Below, piece by piece: positions 9,174 to 17,468 of a DNA stretch of 64,000 nucleotides. The stretch is from the NCBI GenBank assembly GCA_020443075.1, contig JAGRIU010000056.1, positions 1 through 64,000 of the forward strand, read 5' to 3'. A program made the translations under genes and the position numbers. This DNA comes from Alphaproteobacteria bacterium (GTDB lineage Bacteria; Pseudomonadota; Alphaproteobacteria; Micavibrionales; Micavibrionaceae). The notes beneath the pieces are model-generated. The model saw only the letters and a program-made list of their open reading frames with translations. It made no database searches and was not told the DNA's origin. The stretch's first letter is position 1. Each line of letters starts with the position of its first letter.

Positions 9174-9743
9174 ATGGCTCGTGGACAAGTAGCAGAACAA
9201 CAAGCAGAACGCGAAGAACCGGAATTTCTGGAGCGTCTGGTTGGAATTAACCGTGTGGCTAAGACAACAAAGGGTGGGCGCAACATGGCGTTTGCCGCGC
9301 TGGTTGTGGTCGGTGATGGGAAAGGTCGCGTTGGCTATGGTCATGCCAAAGCCCGTGAGGTTCCCGAAGCAATTAAAAAAGCCACTGAGCAAGCGCGGCG
9401 TAAAATGATTCGCGTCCCCTTGCGCGAAGGCCGCACATTGCATCACGACGTCAAAGGCCGCGATGGCGCAGGCCGTGTGTTTATGCGCTCAGCCCCGCGC
9501 GGAACAGGGATTATCGCTGGTGGTCCGATGCGTGCGGTTTTCGAAGCAATCGGTGTGCAGGACATTGTGGCGAAAGCCATCGGGTCTAACAATCCGTACT
9601 CCATGGTGAACGCGACTTTTAACGCTCTGGAGCAAATGCAAAGCCCGCGGCATGTAGCGGCTCGCCGCAACAAAAAAGTGAGTGATATTGTCTCAAACCG
9701 TGAAGAAACAATGAACGCGGATGCAGGCGTTTCTGAAGAATAA
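9174..9743 (+). CDS. rpsE: 30S ribosomal protein S5
   Basis: S5 acts in decoding fidelity and mRNA entry. The 189 residues contain the N-terminal dsRNA-binding-like domain, with [20 protein letters not shown] and [18 protein letters not shown], and a C-terminal ribosomal S5 D2-like fold with [19 protein letters not shown]. The C terminus is slightly extended. RBS GGAAAAAGGACAAAAAC lies before the ATG. Confidence 0.99.
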   Translation: MARGQVAEQQAEREEPEFLERLVGINRVAKTTKGGRNMAFAALVVVGDGKGRVGYGHAKAREVPEAIKKATEQARRKMIRVPLREGRTLHHDVKGRDGAGRVFMRSAPRGTGIIAGGPMRAVFEAIGVQDIVAKAIGSNNPYSMVNATFNALEQMQSPRHVAARRNKKVSDIVSNREETMNADAGVSEE

Positions 9744-9754
9744 GGATCAAAACA

Positions 9755-10156
9755 ATGGCTGAAGACAAAAAAGACGAAAAGAAAAAAGCCCCGGCGAAGA
9801 AAACAACAGCCGCCAAAAAACCGGCCGCGAAGAAAGCGCCTGCCAAAAAGGCTGAAACCAAGGCCGCCGCGCCAAAAGCTGCGCCTAAAAAAGAGGCCGC
9901 CGCCAAGACGCCCGTCAAAAAGGCCGAAGCGAAACCGGCTGAGAAAAAACCTGCTGCGAAGAAAACGCCTTCCGGCAAAACCGTGACGGTCACGCAAATT
10001 GGCTCGCCGATTGGCCGCCATGATGATCAACGCGCGACTTTGATCGGTTTGGGGCTGAATAAAATGCACCGCACACGCACATTGGAAGACACACCGTCCG
10101 TGCGCGGTATGATCCGCAAAGTGCGTCACCTGGTAAAAGTGGAAGAAGCGGCATAA
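9755..10156 (+). CDS. rpmD: 50S ribosomal protein L30 with 70-residue Lys/Ala-rich N-terminal extension
   Basis: L30 itself is a protein of about 60 residues. Here residues about 72-133 ([19 protein letters not shown] onward) are the L30 fold. Residues 1-71 are almost wholly Lys, Ala, Pro and Glu, with repeats such as KKPAAKK and APKAAPKKE, like the histone H1-type tails of other bacterial proteins. An in-frame start nearer the core is not seen. The extension shares short blocks with the S17 tail. The gene starts 11 bases after rpsE with an AAGGA site. Confidence 0.95.
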   Translation: MAEDKKDEKKKAPAKKTTAAKKPAAKKAPAKKAETKAAAPKAAPKKEAAAKTPVKKAEAKPAEKKPAAKKTPSGKTVTVTQIGSPIGRHDDQRATLIGLGLNKMHRTRTLEDTPSVRGMIRKVRHLVKVEEAA

Positions 10157-10186
10157 GCCGAGCTTATTTGCTAAAAGGACAAGACA

Positions 10187-10681
10187 ATGAAACTGAATGA
10201 ATTACAACCCAACGAAGGATCGAACAAAGATCGCACGCGCGTAGGCCGCGGAATTGGCTCCGGTAAGGGTAAAACCTCAGGCAAAGGTCAAAAAGGTCAG
10301 AAAGCCCGCTCCGGCGTCGCGATCAACGGCTTTGAAGGCGGGCAAATGCCGATTTACCGCCGCTTGCCGAAAAGCGGTTTCAGTAATGCACCGTTCCGCA
10401 CACATTTGGCCGAGCTGAGCCTAGGTAAATTGCAGGCTGCGATTGACGAGAAAAAAATAGATGCCAAGAAAACCATCGATGAAGATGCGTTGGTGGCCGC
10501 CGGTGTTGTGAGCAAAAAACGCGACGGCATCAAGTTGCTGACCAAAGGTGAACTGAAAACAAAAGTCGATTTGAAAATCACCAAAGCCTCTAAAACGGCT
10601 CAGGCCGCCGTAGAAAAAGCCGGTGGCAAAATCGAGTTCATCGAAAAAATCATCGCCCCGATCGAAAAGAAACAGAAATAG
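10187..10681 (+). CDS. rplO: 50S ribosomal protein L15
   Basis: L15 is a late-assembly large-subunit protein. The 164 residues begin [20 protein letters not shown], with the glycine-lysine-rich [17 protein letters not shown] (about residues 23-39) typical of L15, and end with a KIEFIEKI segment plus a short Lys-rich tail. It is the last gene of the spc block before a clear terminator; secY, which normally follows at once, is about 1 kb further on. Confidence 0.99.
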   Translation: MKLNELQPNEGSNKDRTRVGRGIGSGKGKTSGKGQKGQKARSGVAINGFEGGQMPIYRRLPKSGFSNAPFRTHLAELSLGKLQAAIDEKKIDAKKTIDEDALVAAGVVSKKRDGIKLLTKGELKTKVDLKITKASKTAQAAVEKAGGKIEFIEKIIAPIEKKQK

Positions 10682-10709
10682 ATTCGCGCTAAAAGCGTGT
10701 TTTCATCCC

Positions 10710-10746
10710 AAAACCCGCCAAAAAATACTGGCGGGTTTTGTTTTGG
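10710..10746 (+). terminator. Intrinsic terminator after rplO
   Basis: AAAACCCGCCA (10710-10720) and TGGCGGGTTTT (10729-10739) form an 11-bp stem, followed by GTTTTGG. It would end the spc transcript before secY, which is unusual, as secY is normally part of that operon. Confidence 0.8.
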
Positions 10747-10807
10747 ACAAAGAAGAGCGAAAAGACATCAAAAATAACTAAAATCTGCGCTCGTCTTTTA
10801 TTACCAT

Positions 10808-10837
10808 TTGGCATAGTGCATATGATATGCTTAATAT
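10808..10837 (+). promoter_or_regulatory. Promoter with internal palindrome before the HEXXH gene
   Basis: TTGGCA (10808-10813) and TAATAT (10832-10837) are 18 bases apart. The spacer contains the inverted repeat GCATATGATATGC (10818-10830), a possible operator. The position, between the rplO terminator and the next gene at 10866, fits an independent transcription unit. Confidence 0.5.
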
Positions 10838-10865
10838 CTGAGGAGTAAAAAAGAATATAAGGCCC

Positions 10866-11546
10866 ATGAAGTCAAAAGCGTTAAAATCATTTTTCCTGTT
10901 TGCCATCCTGGTTTTCATAGGGCTCGTTTCCCATGCGTCACCCGCGAAGGCCATGCGTTTTTGCCAGTTCGAAGATCCGAAAATGATCGTCAAGTTGGGT
11001 AAGCGTCCGACGAAATATATCAAAGGCCACTCTGCGCGCCACCTGACCTCGATGCAGGGCCACACCGCAGGAACCATTCTCGGGCTAGCCGATTCCGGCA
11101 TGGGACTGGAAATCAGAACACAATTTGAAATTGCTGAACAAGACGGTCGCTATTGTGTTGGTATAAAAGCCATGAAAGTCCTGTGGCTGGCGCTACCGAC
11201 GGTCTACCTCGCCAGCGATTACAAAAAGGGTTCATGCGAGTACACGGCCGTTTTAGCCCACGAACAAATTCATATCCGCCGTAATAACCAATTCATCAGC
11301 GAATACGCCCCGCGCTTCAAAAAAGAAGTCGGCAAGATATCCAAGCAAATGCGCACGCAAATCGGCCCGATTGGTGAAAACCAGATTCAGGCGGCGCAAA
11401 CAGAACTGGAAAACCAGATGTATGAAAGATTGATCAATCAGTTCTTCGATCGATATATCCCCGAACTCAACCGCCGCCAAAGCAAGGTCGACAGCCCGGA
11501 AGAATACGCAAAAGTGTTCGCAAAATGTAAAAATTGGGGATTTTAA
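10866..11546 (+). CDS. Predicted secreted protein with HEXXH motif, inserted between rplO and secY
   Basis: I do not recognise the family. The 226-residue protein has a signal peptide (residues 1-29: basic start, hydrophobic LFAILVFIGLVS, AKA cleavage site). Residues 132-136 read HEQIH, in the context YTAVLAHEQIHIRRN, the zinc-binding pattern of many metallopeptidases. The rest is charged and helical, with four cysteines in the mature part at residues 33, 97, 124 and 222. It is probably periplasmic. It has its own promoter and lies behind the spc terminator, so it is probably not regulated with the ribosomal genes. Proteolytic activity is inference from HEXXH only; the third zinc ligand is not identified. 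Confidence 0.8.
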   Translation: MKSKALKSFFLFAILVFIGLVSHASPAKAMRFCQFEDPKMIVKLGKRPTKYIKGHSARHLTSMQGHTAGTILGLADSGMGLEIRTQFEIAEQDGRYCVGIKAMKVLWLALPTVYLASDYKKGSCEYTAVLAHEQIHIRRNNQFISEYAPRFKKEVGKISKQMRTQIGPIGENQIQAAQTELENQMYERLINQFFDRYIPELNRRQSKVDSPEEYAKVFAKCKNWGF

Positions 11547-11632
11547 AATCCTTGCCCCAGCTCATCAAGGCACCGAAAACAGCCTCGGAAATGAAATATC
11601 TGTGAACCTTGAGAATTTTGATCTCTTCGCTC

Positions 11633-11661
11633 TTGTGCGGCTGTAGACTTTTCACTATGAA
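11633..11661 (+). promoter_or_regulatory. Possible promoter of secY-adk
   Basis: TTGTGC (11633-11638) and TATGAA (11656-11661) are 17 bases apart, 45 bases before the secY start. The match is partial. A local promoter would be needed because the spc terminator and an inserted gene separate secY from rplO. Confidence 0.35.
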
Positions 11662-11705
11662 TAAGAACTTCTAAGATATGCTAGTAACTGTAAGGATGAA
11701 CATAG

Positions 11706-13046
11706 ATGGCTTCTGCTGCTGAACAGCTTGCGAAAAATGCTAACTGGGGCGCGCTGGCCAAGGCCACGGATCTTAAAAAACGCCTGCTTTTTGTTATCGG
11801 GGCTCTTTTGGTATACCGGCTGGGAACCTACATCCCTGTTCCCGGTATTGATCCTTATGTGTGGAACGAGATTTTCACCCAAAAAGGCGGCGGTATTTTG
11901 GACATGTTCAACATGTTCTCCGGTGGCGCTTTACAGCGGATGACGATCTTTGCACTGAACATCATGCCGTATATTTCGGCCTCGATCATCATGCAGTTGG
12001 CCACCGCTATGTCGCCGAAGCTCGAAGCCATGAAAAAAGAAGGCGAAATCGGGCGCATGAAAATCAATCAATACACCCGCTACTTCACGGTTGTTCTAGC
12101 CGCTATCCAGGCCTACGGATTGGCCGTTGGTCTTGAATCTATGCAAGGATCAACCGGTTCGGCTGTGATTGATCCGGGATTGTTTTTCCGTATTTCAACG
12201 GTGATTACCATCGTCGGCGGCACTGTGTTTTTGATGTGGCTGGGTGAACAAATTACCGCCCGCGGCATCGGCAACGGGATATCCCTGATCATCTTTGCCG
12301 GGATTGTCGCCGGACTACCCCGCGCGATTGCCTCTATGTTGGAACTCACACGCCAAGGCACATTCAACGGCCTGCAGCTCTTTATGCTGTTTGCCATGGT
12401 TTGTGGTGTGATCGCCTTTATCGTGTTTATGGAACGTGCTCACCGCCGCGTCGTTGTCCAATACCCCAAGCGGCAGATGGGCAATAAAATGGTTGGCGGC
12501 GAACAAAACCATATCCCGTTGAAACTGAATACCTCGGGCGTGATTCCGCCTATTTTTGCCTCTTCGCTGCTTTTGCTACCCTTAACGATTGTCGGTTTCA
12601 GCGGCGCCGAAGGCGGAGACATCACAGCAACCATCGCGCGCTACCTCCAGCATGGCCAGCCGCTTTATATGGTGCTCTACGGGGCGTTGATCGCGTTTTT
12701 CTGTTTCTTCTACACCGCGATTGTGTTTAACCCCGAAGAAAATGCCGACATGCTGCGCAAGCATGGCGGGTTTATTCCCGGTATTCGCCCCGGTAAGAAC
12801 ACCGCCCAGCATCTGGACTATATCCTGACCCGCATCACGGCGATTGGCGCTTTGTATCTGGTCTTTATCTGTCTGTTGCCGGAATTCCTGATTTCAAAAT
12901 ATAATATGCCGTTCTATTTCGGCGGGACCTCGCTCCTGATCGTTGTGAGCGTAACTATGGATACAGTGGCGCAAATCCACTCGCACCTGATCGCCCACCA
13001 GTATGAGGGCCTGATGAAAAAAGCAAAACTGCGTGGTCGAAGGTAA
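11706..13046 (+). CDS. secY: Preprotein translocase subunit SecY
   Basis: SecY is the ten-helix channel of the Sec translocon in the inner membrane. The 446 residues show the first helix at LLFVIGALLVYRLGTYIPVPGI (PVPGID motif), the plug and TM2 region with FNMFSGGALQRMTIFALNIMPYI, and GEQITARGIGNGISLIIFAGI. The loop RRVVVQYPKRQMG and the end GLMKKAKLRGRR are standard. AAGGATGAACATAG precedes the ATG. adk follows after 35 bases, as in many bacteria. Confidence 0.99.
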   Translation: MASAAEQLAKNANWGALAKATDLKKRLLFVIGALLVYRLGTYIPVPGIDPYVWNEIFTQKGGGILDMFNMFSGGALQRMTIFALNIMPYISASIIMQLATAMSPKLEAMKKEGEIGRMKINQYTRYFTVVLAAIQAYGLAVGLESMQGSTGSAVIDPGLFFRISTVITIVGGTVFLMWLGEQITARGIGNGISLIIFAGIVAGLPRAIASMLELTRQGTFNGLQLFMLFAMVCGVIAFIVFMERAHRRVVVQYPKRQMGNKMVGGEQNHIPLKLNTSGVIPPIFASSLLLLPLTIVGFSGAEGGDITATIARYLQHGQPLYMVLYGALIAFFCFFYTAIVFNPEENADMLRKHGGFIPGIRPGKNTAQHLDYILTRITAIGALYLVFICLLPEFLISKYNMPFYFGGTSLLIVVSVTMDTVAQIHSHLIAHQYEGLMKKAKLRGRR

Positions 13047-13081
13047 GTAAGTACATAAAAAGCCTAAAGGAGCATATACAG

Positions 13082-13663
13082 ATGAACCTGATCATATTTG
13101 GCCCTCCCGGCGCGGGTAAAGGAACCCAGGCCGCTCTCATTCAGGAAAAATACGGCCTGAAACAACTCTCCACCGGAGATATGCTCCGCGCCGAAGTCTC
13201 CAGCGGTTCGGACCTTGGGCAGCACCTCAAAACCACCATGGATAAGGGCGAACTGGTTTCCGACGATACCATCATCGAAATTATCGCCGGCTGTATCGCC
13301 CGCCCGGATTGCGAAAAAGGCTTTATCCTCGATGGTTTCCCGCGCACCGTTGCCCAAGCCGAAGCGCTGGACAATATGCTCTCGCACATGAAACGCCAGA
13401 TCGACCATGTTCTGGTTCTCGAAGTTGACGAAGACGCTCTGGTTGATCGTATTCTGGGCCGCGCAGCCGAAACCGGTGGCGCGCGCAGCGATGACAACGC
13501 CGAAACGCTGAAAAAACGCCTGCGCGTTTATCACAATCAGACGGCGCCCGTTTTGCCGTATTACGCAGGCCGCGGCGTGATGCGCGGCATCGACGGCATG
13601 CGCTCGATCGACGAAGTCCAGACCGAGATTGACGCTTTGCTCGGTAACGCTCGGGCCGCCTGA
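13082..13663 (+). CDS. adk: Adenylate kinase, short type
   Basis: Interconverts ATP + AMP and 2 ADP in the cytoplasm. The P-loop GPPGAGKGTQ is at residues 7-16; the AMP-binding LSTGDMLR and the DGFPRT motif follow. At 193 residues it is the short form: between GRAAETGG and ARSDDN the LID domain is reduced to a few residues and lacks cysteines. It starts 35 bases after secY with AAGGAG upstream. Confidence 0.98.
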   Translation: MNLIIFGPPGAGKGTQAALIQEKYGLKQLSTGDMLRAEVSSGSDLGQHLKTTMDKGELVSDDTIIEIIAGCIARPDCEKGFILDGFPRTVAQAEALDNMLSHMKRQIDHVLVLEVDEDALVDRILGRAAETGGARSDDNAETLKKRLRVYHNQTAPVLPYYAGRGVMRGIDGMRSIDEVQTEIDALLGNARAA

Positions 13664-13671
13664 TTTTTTCC

Positions 13672-13699
13672 TTGACCAGACTTGAAAAAACGCTATAGT
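13672..13699 (+). promoter_or_regulatory. Promoter of the rpsM (alpha) operon
   Basis: TTGACC (13672-13677) and TATAGT (13694-13699) are separated by 16 bases, just after the adk stop. This is the best sigma-70 type match among the ribosomal intergenic regions. It would give a 5' leader of about 190 bases that contains the structured repeat at 13778-13872. Confidence 0.6.
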
Positions 13700-13777
13700 C
13701 GCGCCGATCCTCTGTAAATGTGGATTTTTGGTTTATGAACTGGCGGGCGCTTAAGTCTCTTACGGTTCAGTGGTAGC

Positions 13778-13872
13778 AAAGAGCGTTTTGAGTGAATTAG
13801 AAACGAGGGACGAAGTGGCCAAGTAGGCCATGAGGATCCGAGTGACGCTATTCAGGCAAAACGATCGAAGCT
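13778..13872 (+). repeat. Structured intergenic repeat, copy 1
   Basis: Nested stems: CGTTTTG (13784-13790) with CAAAACG (13857-13863), GAATTAG (13794-13800) with CTATTC (13848-13853), and an inner hairpin TGGCC/GGCCA (13816-13830). A second copy at 55778-55873 shares the flanks and the blocks GAATTAGAAACGAGG and GAGTGACGCTATTCAGG but has different, still complementary, stems. A third, reversed copy is at 15778-15880. This copy ends 24 bases before rpsM, within the predicted leader. Confidence 0.8.
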
Positions 13873-13895
13873 AGAAAATTGAAAAGGAAAACAAA

Positions 13896-14267
13896 ATGGC
13901 ACGTATCGCCGGGGTCAACGTACCCGACAAAAAACGCACGCCGATTGCCCTGACATATATTCATGGTATTGGCCGCACATCAGCATTCAAAATTTGTGAG
14001 AAACTGGGCATCGATGTCCAAAAGCGCATGGGCGAGCTGGATGAAGACACGCTCAACCAGATCCGCGCCGAGATCGACTCTGAAGCCTACACCATCGAAG
14101 GCGATCTGCGTCGTCAGGTTTCCATGAACATCAAGCGTTTGATGGACATGAAATGCTATCGTGGTCTGCGTCACCGCAGCGGTTTGCCCGTAAACGGTCA
14201 GCGCACAAAGACAAATGCCCGTACCCGTAAAGGTCCGGCCAAGCCGATCGCCGGTAAGAAGAAGTAA
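13896..14267 (+). CDS. rpsM: 30S ribosomal protein S13
   Basis: S13 is a head protein that contacts L5 and the P-site tRNA across the subunit bridge. The 123 residues begin [14 protein letters not shown] and carry the signature [17 protein letters not shown] near the basic C terminus. AAAAGGAAAACAAA precedes the start. No rpmJ (L36) or infA gene lies between adk and rpsM, as is common in alphaproteobacteria. Confidence 0.99.
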   Translation: MARIAGVNVPDKKRTPIALTYIHGIGRTSAFKICEKLGIDVQKRMGELDEDTLNQIRAEIDSEAYTIEGDLRRQVSMNIKRLMDMKCYRGLRHRSGLPVNGQRTKTNARTRKGPAKPIAGKKK

Positions 14268-14280
14268 GGGAAGGTGAACC

Positions 14281-14664
14281 ATGGCTAAGCCTAAAATTAA
14301 GAAAAAAGAGAAAAAGAACATCATCGCCGGTGATGTGATCGTCAACTCCACTTTTAACAATACGCTGATCACCTTTACCGATAAGCAAGGTAACGTGGTG
14401 TCTTGGTCGTCTGCGGGGATGATGGGCTTCAAAGGCTCTCGTAAATCCACGCCGTATGCCGCGCAGGTCGCCGCCGAAGATGCGGGCCGCAAAGCGCAGG
14501 AACACGGCATGAAAGAAGTCGATGTCCGTGTCAAAGGTCCGGGCTCAGGCCGCGAAAGCGCTCTGCGCGGACTACAGTCCATCGGCTTTACGATCAAAAC
14601 AATCGTCGATGTAACGCCCATCCCGCACAACGGATGCCGTCCACCGAAACGCCGCCGCGTATAA
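14281..14664 (+). CDS. rpsK: 30S ribosomal protein S11
   Basis: S11 forms part of the platform near the Shine-Dalgarno helix. The 127-residue protein has the signature [19 protein letters not shown] and the invariant end [18 protein letters not shown]. It starts 13 bases after rpsM with AAGG in the gap. A hairpin repeat unit (14677-14696) lies in the 97 bases before rpoA. Confidence 0.99.
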   Translation: MAKPKIKKKEKKNIIAGDVIVNSTFNNTLITFTDKQGNVVSWSSAGMMGFKGSRKSTPYAAQVAAEDAGRKAQEHGMKEVDVRVKGPGSGRESALRGLQSIGFTIKTIVDVTPIPHNGCRPPKRRRV

Positions 14665-14676
14665 TCGCTGAAGGCG

Positions 14677-14696
14677 TCCCCGCGAAAGCGGGGATC
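14677..14696. repeat. Short hairpin repeat, single unit
   Basis: CCCCGC (14678-14683), GAAA loop, GCGGGG (14688-14693), then ATC. Same unit as at 491 and, in paired form, elsewhere. It lies between rpsK and rpoA and lacks a T-tract. Confidence 0.8.
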
Positions 14697-14761
14697 TCTT
14701 CAACATAAAATTTAAAACCAACCAAGAGGCCGGCTAAGAACCGGATGAAGGAGAAAAGAAA

Positions 14762-15778
14762 ATGATACAGAATAACTGGCAAGAACTGATTAAACCGACG
14801 AAACTGGAAATCTCTCAAAATGAGATGCTCAACACCGGTAAAGTTGTGGCAGAACCTTTAGAACGCGGCTTTGGCCTGACGCTCGGTAACGCCCTGCGCC
14901 GCATTCTCCTGTCCTCTTTGCAGGGCGCAGCCGTGACAGCCGTTCACATTGACGGCGTGCTGCATGAATTCTCGTCTATCGAAGGTGTGCGCGAAGATGT
15001 CACTGACATTATTCTGAATATCAAGGCTTTGGCTGTACGCATGCACGCCGAAGGGCCAAAGAAAATGCGCCTGAGCGCCGAAGGGCCTTGCGAAGTCACC
15101 GCCGCCCAGATCGAAGCGGGCGCCGATATCGAAATCATGAACCCGGATCTGGTGATTTGTACACTGGATAAAGGCGCGAAGCTTTCCATGGAAATGACCG
15201 TCAATACAGGTAAAGGCTACCGTCCGGCGGCTCAAAACCGCCCTGAAGAAGCCCCTGTAGGTCTGATCCCGGTCGACTCTGTCTTCTCGCCGGTTCGCAA
15301 AGTCTCCTACGAAGTGACCGACACCCGCGTGGGTCAGATCACAGACTACGACAAACTGACACTGACCGTACAGACAAACGGCGTGATTGCGCCCGAAGAT
15401 GCTGTGGCCTTCGCTGCGCGCATCCTGCAAGACCAGCTTCAGGTCTTCGTGAACTTCGACGAGCCGGAAATCGCCAGCGAAAAAGAAGAAGCCGAAGAAC
15501 TGCCGTTCAACAAAAACCTGCTGAAAAAGGTCGAAGAACTGGAACTCTCGGTTCGCAGCGCAAACTGCTTGAAAAACGACAACATCGTTTATATCGGCGA
15601 TTTGGTGCAAAAATCCGAAAGCGACATGCTGCGCACACCGAACTTCGGGCGCAAGTCGTTGAACGAAATCAAGGAAGTGCTTTCCATTATGGGTCTGCAT
15701 CTGGGTATGCAGGTCGAAGGATGGCCGCCGGAAAATATTGAGGACATGGCCAAAAAGGCTGATGACCATCAATTTTAG
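14762..15778 (+). CDS. rpoA: RNA polymerase alpha subunit
   Basis: Alpha dimerises to nucleate RNA polymerase assembly, and its C-terminal domain binds UP elements and activators. The 338 residues contain the N-terminal domain, with [21 protein letters not shown] around residues 33-53, a linker rich in acidic residues near 235-250, and the C-terminal domain with [16 protein letters not shown]. The RBS AAGGAG lies 9 bases upstream. Its stop codon lies at the edge of the structured repeat that follows. Confidence 0.99.
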   Translation: MIQNNWQELIKPTKLEISQNEMLNTGKVVAEPLERGFGLTLGNALRRILLSSLQGAAVTAVHIDGVLHEFSSIEGVREDVTDIILNIKALAVRMHAEGPKKMRLSAEGPCEVTAAQIEAGADIEIMNPDLVICTLDKGAKLSMEMTVNTGKGYRPAAQNRPEEAPVGLIPVDSVFSPVRKVSYEVTDTRVGQITDYDKLTLTVQTNGVIAPEDAVAFAARILQDQLQVFVNFDEPEIASEKEEAEELPFNKNLLKKVEELELSVRSANCLKNDNIVYIGDLVQKSESDMLRTPNFGRKSLNEIKEVLSIMGLHLGMQVEGWPPENIEDMAKKADDHQF

Positions 15779-15880
15779 GCTTCGATCATGCGTTCGTGGC
15801 GTCGTTGAATATCGGCTCGTTTACCTCATTGTAAACTTCGCCTCATTCGCCTGGCCACGAACGAAATGCTCTTAGCCTAA
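15778..15880 (-). repeat. Structured intergenic repeat, copy 3 (reverse orientation)
   Basis: CGTTCGTGGC (15791-15800) pairs perfectly with GCCACGAACG (15854-15863). Inside lie GAAT/ATTC, GGC/GCC and a terminal hairpin GTTTAC/GTAAAC (15819-15836). TTAGGC at 15774-15779 can also pair with GCCTAA at 15874-15879. Read on the minus strand it follows the plan of the copies at 13778 and 55778 (AAGAGC at one end, GATCGAAGC at the other). Located just after rpoA. Confidence 0.65.
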
Positions 15881-15914
15881 AGAGCGAAAAGTTTTGGATC
15901 GGAGTGATCTAAAA

Positions 15915-15991
15915 AATGCGAATAAAGCGGGAGCAATCAACAGGGCGCTCCCATAGAGAGGTTCCCCTCTCCCTCCCAAAGGGTTCGCATT
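15915..15991 (+). promoter_or_regulatory. Predicted three-way-junction RNA element in the rplQ leader
   Basis: Three perfect stems: P1 AATGCGAA (15915-15922) with TTCGCATT (15984-15991); P2 GGGAGC (15929-15934) with GCTCCC (15947-15952); P3 GAGAGG (15956-15961) with CCTCTC (15966-15971). The 77-base element lies 61 bases before rplQ. It has no T-loop sequence or CCA end, so it is not a tRNA. A leader that controls rplQ is possible; there is no direct evidence. Confidence 0.5.
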
Positions 15992-16052
15992 ATATAAAAT
16001 GGCTTTACCCGTTTAAGGCCGCAACGCCGTAAGTGGCAGAAAGTGAAATGCA

Positions 16053-16538
16053 ATGAAACACCGCATTAAACAACGTAAACTGGGTCGCGTAACCAGCCAC
16101 CGCAAGGCGATGCTGGCAAACATGGCCGCTTCTCTTGTCAAACACGAGCAGATCAAAACGACTCTGCCCAAAGCCAAAGAACTCAAGCCCTATGTTGAAA
16201 AACTCATCACAATGGGCAAGCAGGCTGCCGCCAAGCCGGAAACGGCGCTGGCCAAACGCCGTCAGGCGATCTCCGTCATGCGCGACGAAGACATGGTCAA
16301 GAAAATCTTCGACGTTCTGGCTGAGCGCTATGAAGACCGCCCCGGCGGCTATACACGCGTGCTCAAGGCCGGTTTCCGTTACGGGGATGCCGCGCCGATG
16401 GCCGTGATCGAACTCGTTGACCGCGATGAAAGCGCCAAAGGCCAGGACTCCGGCCCGACACAGTTCGACGATGAAGCCGAAATCGAGGCCCCGGCCGAAG
16501 AGCCAAAAGCGAAAAAGAAAAAAGCTGCCGCCGCGTAA
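16053..16538 (+). CDS. rplQ: 50S ribosomal protein L17
   Basis: L17 lies at the base of the large subunit near the tunnel exit. The core (residues 1-118) begins [20 protein letters not shown] and includes [35 protein letters not shown]-terminal extension of about 40 residues is acidic, then Lys/Ala-rich ([10 protein letters not shown]). It is set apart from rpoA by 274 bases instead of the usual short gap. Confidence 0.98.
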   Translation: MKHRIKQRKLGRVTSHRKAMLANMAASLVKHEQIKTTLPKAKELKPYVEKLITMGKQAAAKPETALAKRRQAISVMRDEDMVKKIFDVLAERYEDRPGGYTRVLKAGFRYGDAAPMAVIELVDRDESAKGQDSGPTQFDDEAEIEAPAEEPKAKKKKAAAA

Positions 16539-16549
16539 CCCGATATTCT

Positions 16550-16602
16550 GTCACCCCCGCTTTATGCGGGGGTCCGGATGTCCGCACAAAAGCGGGCATG
16601 AC
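16550..16602. repeat. Paired hairpin repeat between rplQ and usg
   Basis: First hairpin: ACCCCCGC (16553-16560) with GCGGGGGT (16566-16573). Second, weaker hairpin: CCGC and GCGG around an ACAAAA loop at 16582-16595. The element opens with GTCA and ends with ATGACA, the boundary pattern of other pairs (17469, 51662). It lies between convergent genes and may act as a terminator for both, but has no T-run. Confidence 0.65.
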
Positions 16603-16614
16603 AATTGCAGTTAT

Positions 16615-16878
16615 TTACTGCAACACCCCTTCCCAATCCGCAAAGCGTGAATCGCCGGGGGTAATCAATTCTTGTCGCGCTACATACACGGAATGTAGCC
16701 GCCCCTCGATCTCCTCTTCCCAAAAGCCCAGAAATCCATGCAGAACGGGAAAATCCGGAGCGCGGTCGTAATCCTGCCAGATAAACTCCTGCAACAACGC
16801 TTCAAAATCCGGCAAGTGATACAAAATCTTCGCCGTAATCAGGCGATAATTCTCAAGCTGCTTGTCCAAACGCGCCAT
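16615..16878 (-). CDS. usg: Usg-family protein
   Basis: This small protein matches the Usg family known from alphaproteobacteria, first named from a gene upstream of trpE-type genes; its function is not known. The recognisable core is ILYHLPDFEALLQEFIWQDYD and APDFPVLHGFLGFW, with the end LHSVYVARQELI. It has 87 residues from the ATG at 16878, which has AGGAGG five bases upstream; a TTG one codon earlier is less likely. It is convergent with rplQ and divergent from groES. Confidence 0.85.
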   Translation of the reverse strand: MARLDKQLENYRLITAKILYHLPDFEALLQEFIWQDYDRAPDFPVLHGFLGFWEEEIEGRLHSVYVARQELITPGDSRFADWEGVLQ

Positions 16879-17010
16879 CAAAACCTCCTGTTTAACCTTT
16901 ATCCGTAAACATCCTGCTACAGACCATTATACCATAATACCGAAAAATCTTTGTAAAACTCTTAAAAGTAAAGCAATGAGCGGGATACATAAAAACCTAT
17001 GTGATTTATC

Positions 17011-17039
17011 TTGAAACTTATTTCTACCTGTTCTATATC
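17011..17039 (+). promoter_or_regulatory. Promoter of groESL
   Basis: TTGAAA (17011-17016) and TATATC (17034-17039) have 17-base spacing. The wider sequence, CTTGAAA and TTCTATATC, also resembles the heat-shock (RpoH) promoters of alphaproteobacteria. The CIRCE operator starts two bases downstream, so repressor binding would overlap the transcription start. Confidence 0.65.
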
Positions 17040-17040
17040 T

Positions 17041-17067
17041 CTAGCACTCACCGATACGGAGTGCTAA
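17041..17067 (+). promoter_or_regulatory. CIRCE operator (HrcA site)
   Basis: TAGCACTC (17042-17049), a 9-base spacer and GAGTGCTA (17059-17066) match the CIRCE inverted repeat, whose consensus is TTAGCACTC-N9-GAGTGCTAA. HrcA bound here represses groESL until heat shock. One outer base is C instead of T. Confidence 0.95.
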
Positions 17068-17163
17068 CAGCGCTTCGTGAAGTGAGAGTGGAGGGGCTTT
17101 TATCTGGCCTGTGAAGGGAAGACAAAAGCCTGCTTGTGAAAACCAAAAATAGGAGAAACACAT

Positions 17164-17454
17164 ATGAAATTTCGTCCTTTACATGACCGCGTTCTGGTTC
17201 GCCGCGCGGAAGCCGAAACAAAAACCGCTGGCGGGATCATCATCCCCGGTACGGCCGAAGAAAAACCCTCCGAAGGCGAGATCGTCGCTGTCGGCAAGGG
17301 CTACGTCAATGATAACGGTGAAGTTCGCGCCCTTGACGTGAAAGCCGGCGACCGCGTGATCTTTTCCAAATGGGCCGGCACCGAAGTCAAAATCGACGGC
17401 GAAGAGCTGATGGTGATGAAAGAATCCGACATCATTGGCGTGATTGCCGCTTAA
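17164..17454 (+). CDS. groES: Co-chaperonin GroES
   Basis: GroES is the heptameric lid of the GroEL chamber. The 96 residues include [14 protein letters not shown] at the start, the mobile loop [20 protein letters not shown] (residues 20-39) that binds GroEL, and the end [26 protein letters not shown]. It is preceded by a promoter, a CIRCE site and the RBS AGGAGAAACACAT. groEL follows 100 bases later, with a paired hairpin repeat between. Confidence 0.99.
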   Translation: MKFRPLHDRVLVRRAEAETKTAGGIIIPGTAEEKPSEGEIVAVGKGYVNDNGEVRALDVKAGDRVIFSKWAGTEVKIDGEELMVMKESDIIGVIAA

Positions 17455-17468
17455 ATCTCTTCGCCGAT

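Noticed and set aside
9443-10129. 228-codon frame opposite rpsE and rpmD
   Set aside because: It reads as low-complexity Phe/Arg/Gly because it is the complement of the Lys/Ala-rich L30 extension.
14858-15772. 304-codon frame opposite rpoA
   Set aside because: Antisense shadow of rpoA, with no ribosome-binding site or recognisable product.
15915-15991. tRNA gene (77 bases, outer 8-bp stem)
   Set aside because: No anticodon arm, no T-loop sequence and no CCA end; the stems form a three-way junction, not a cloverleaf.
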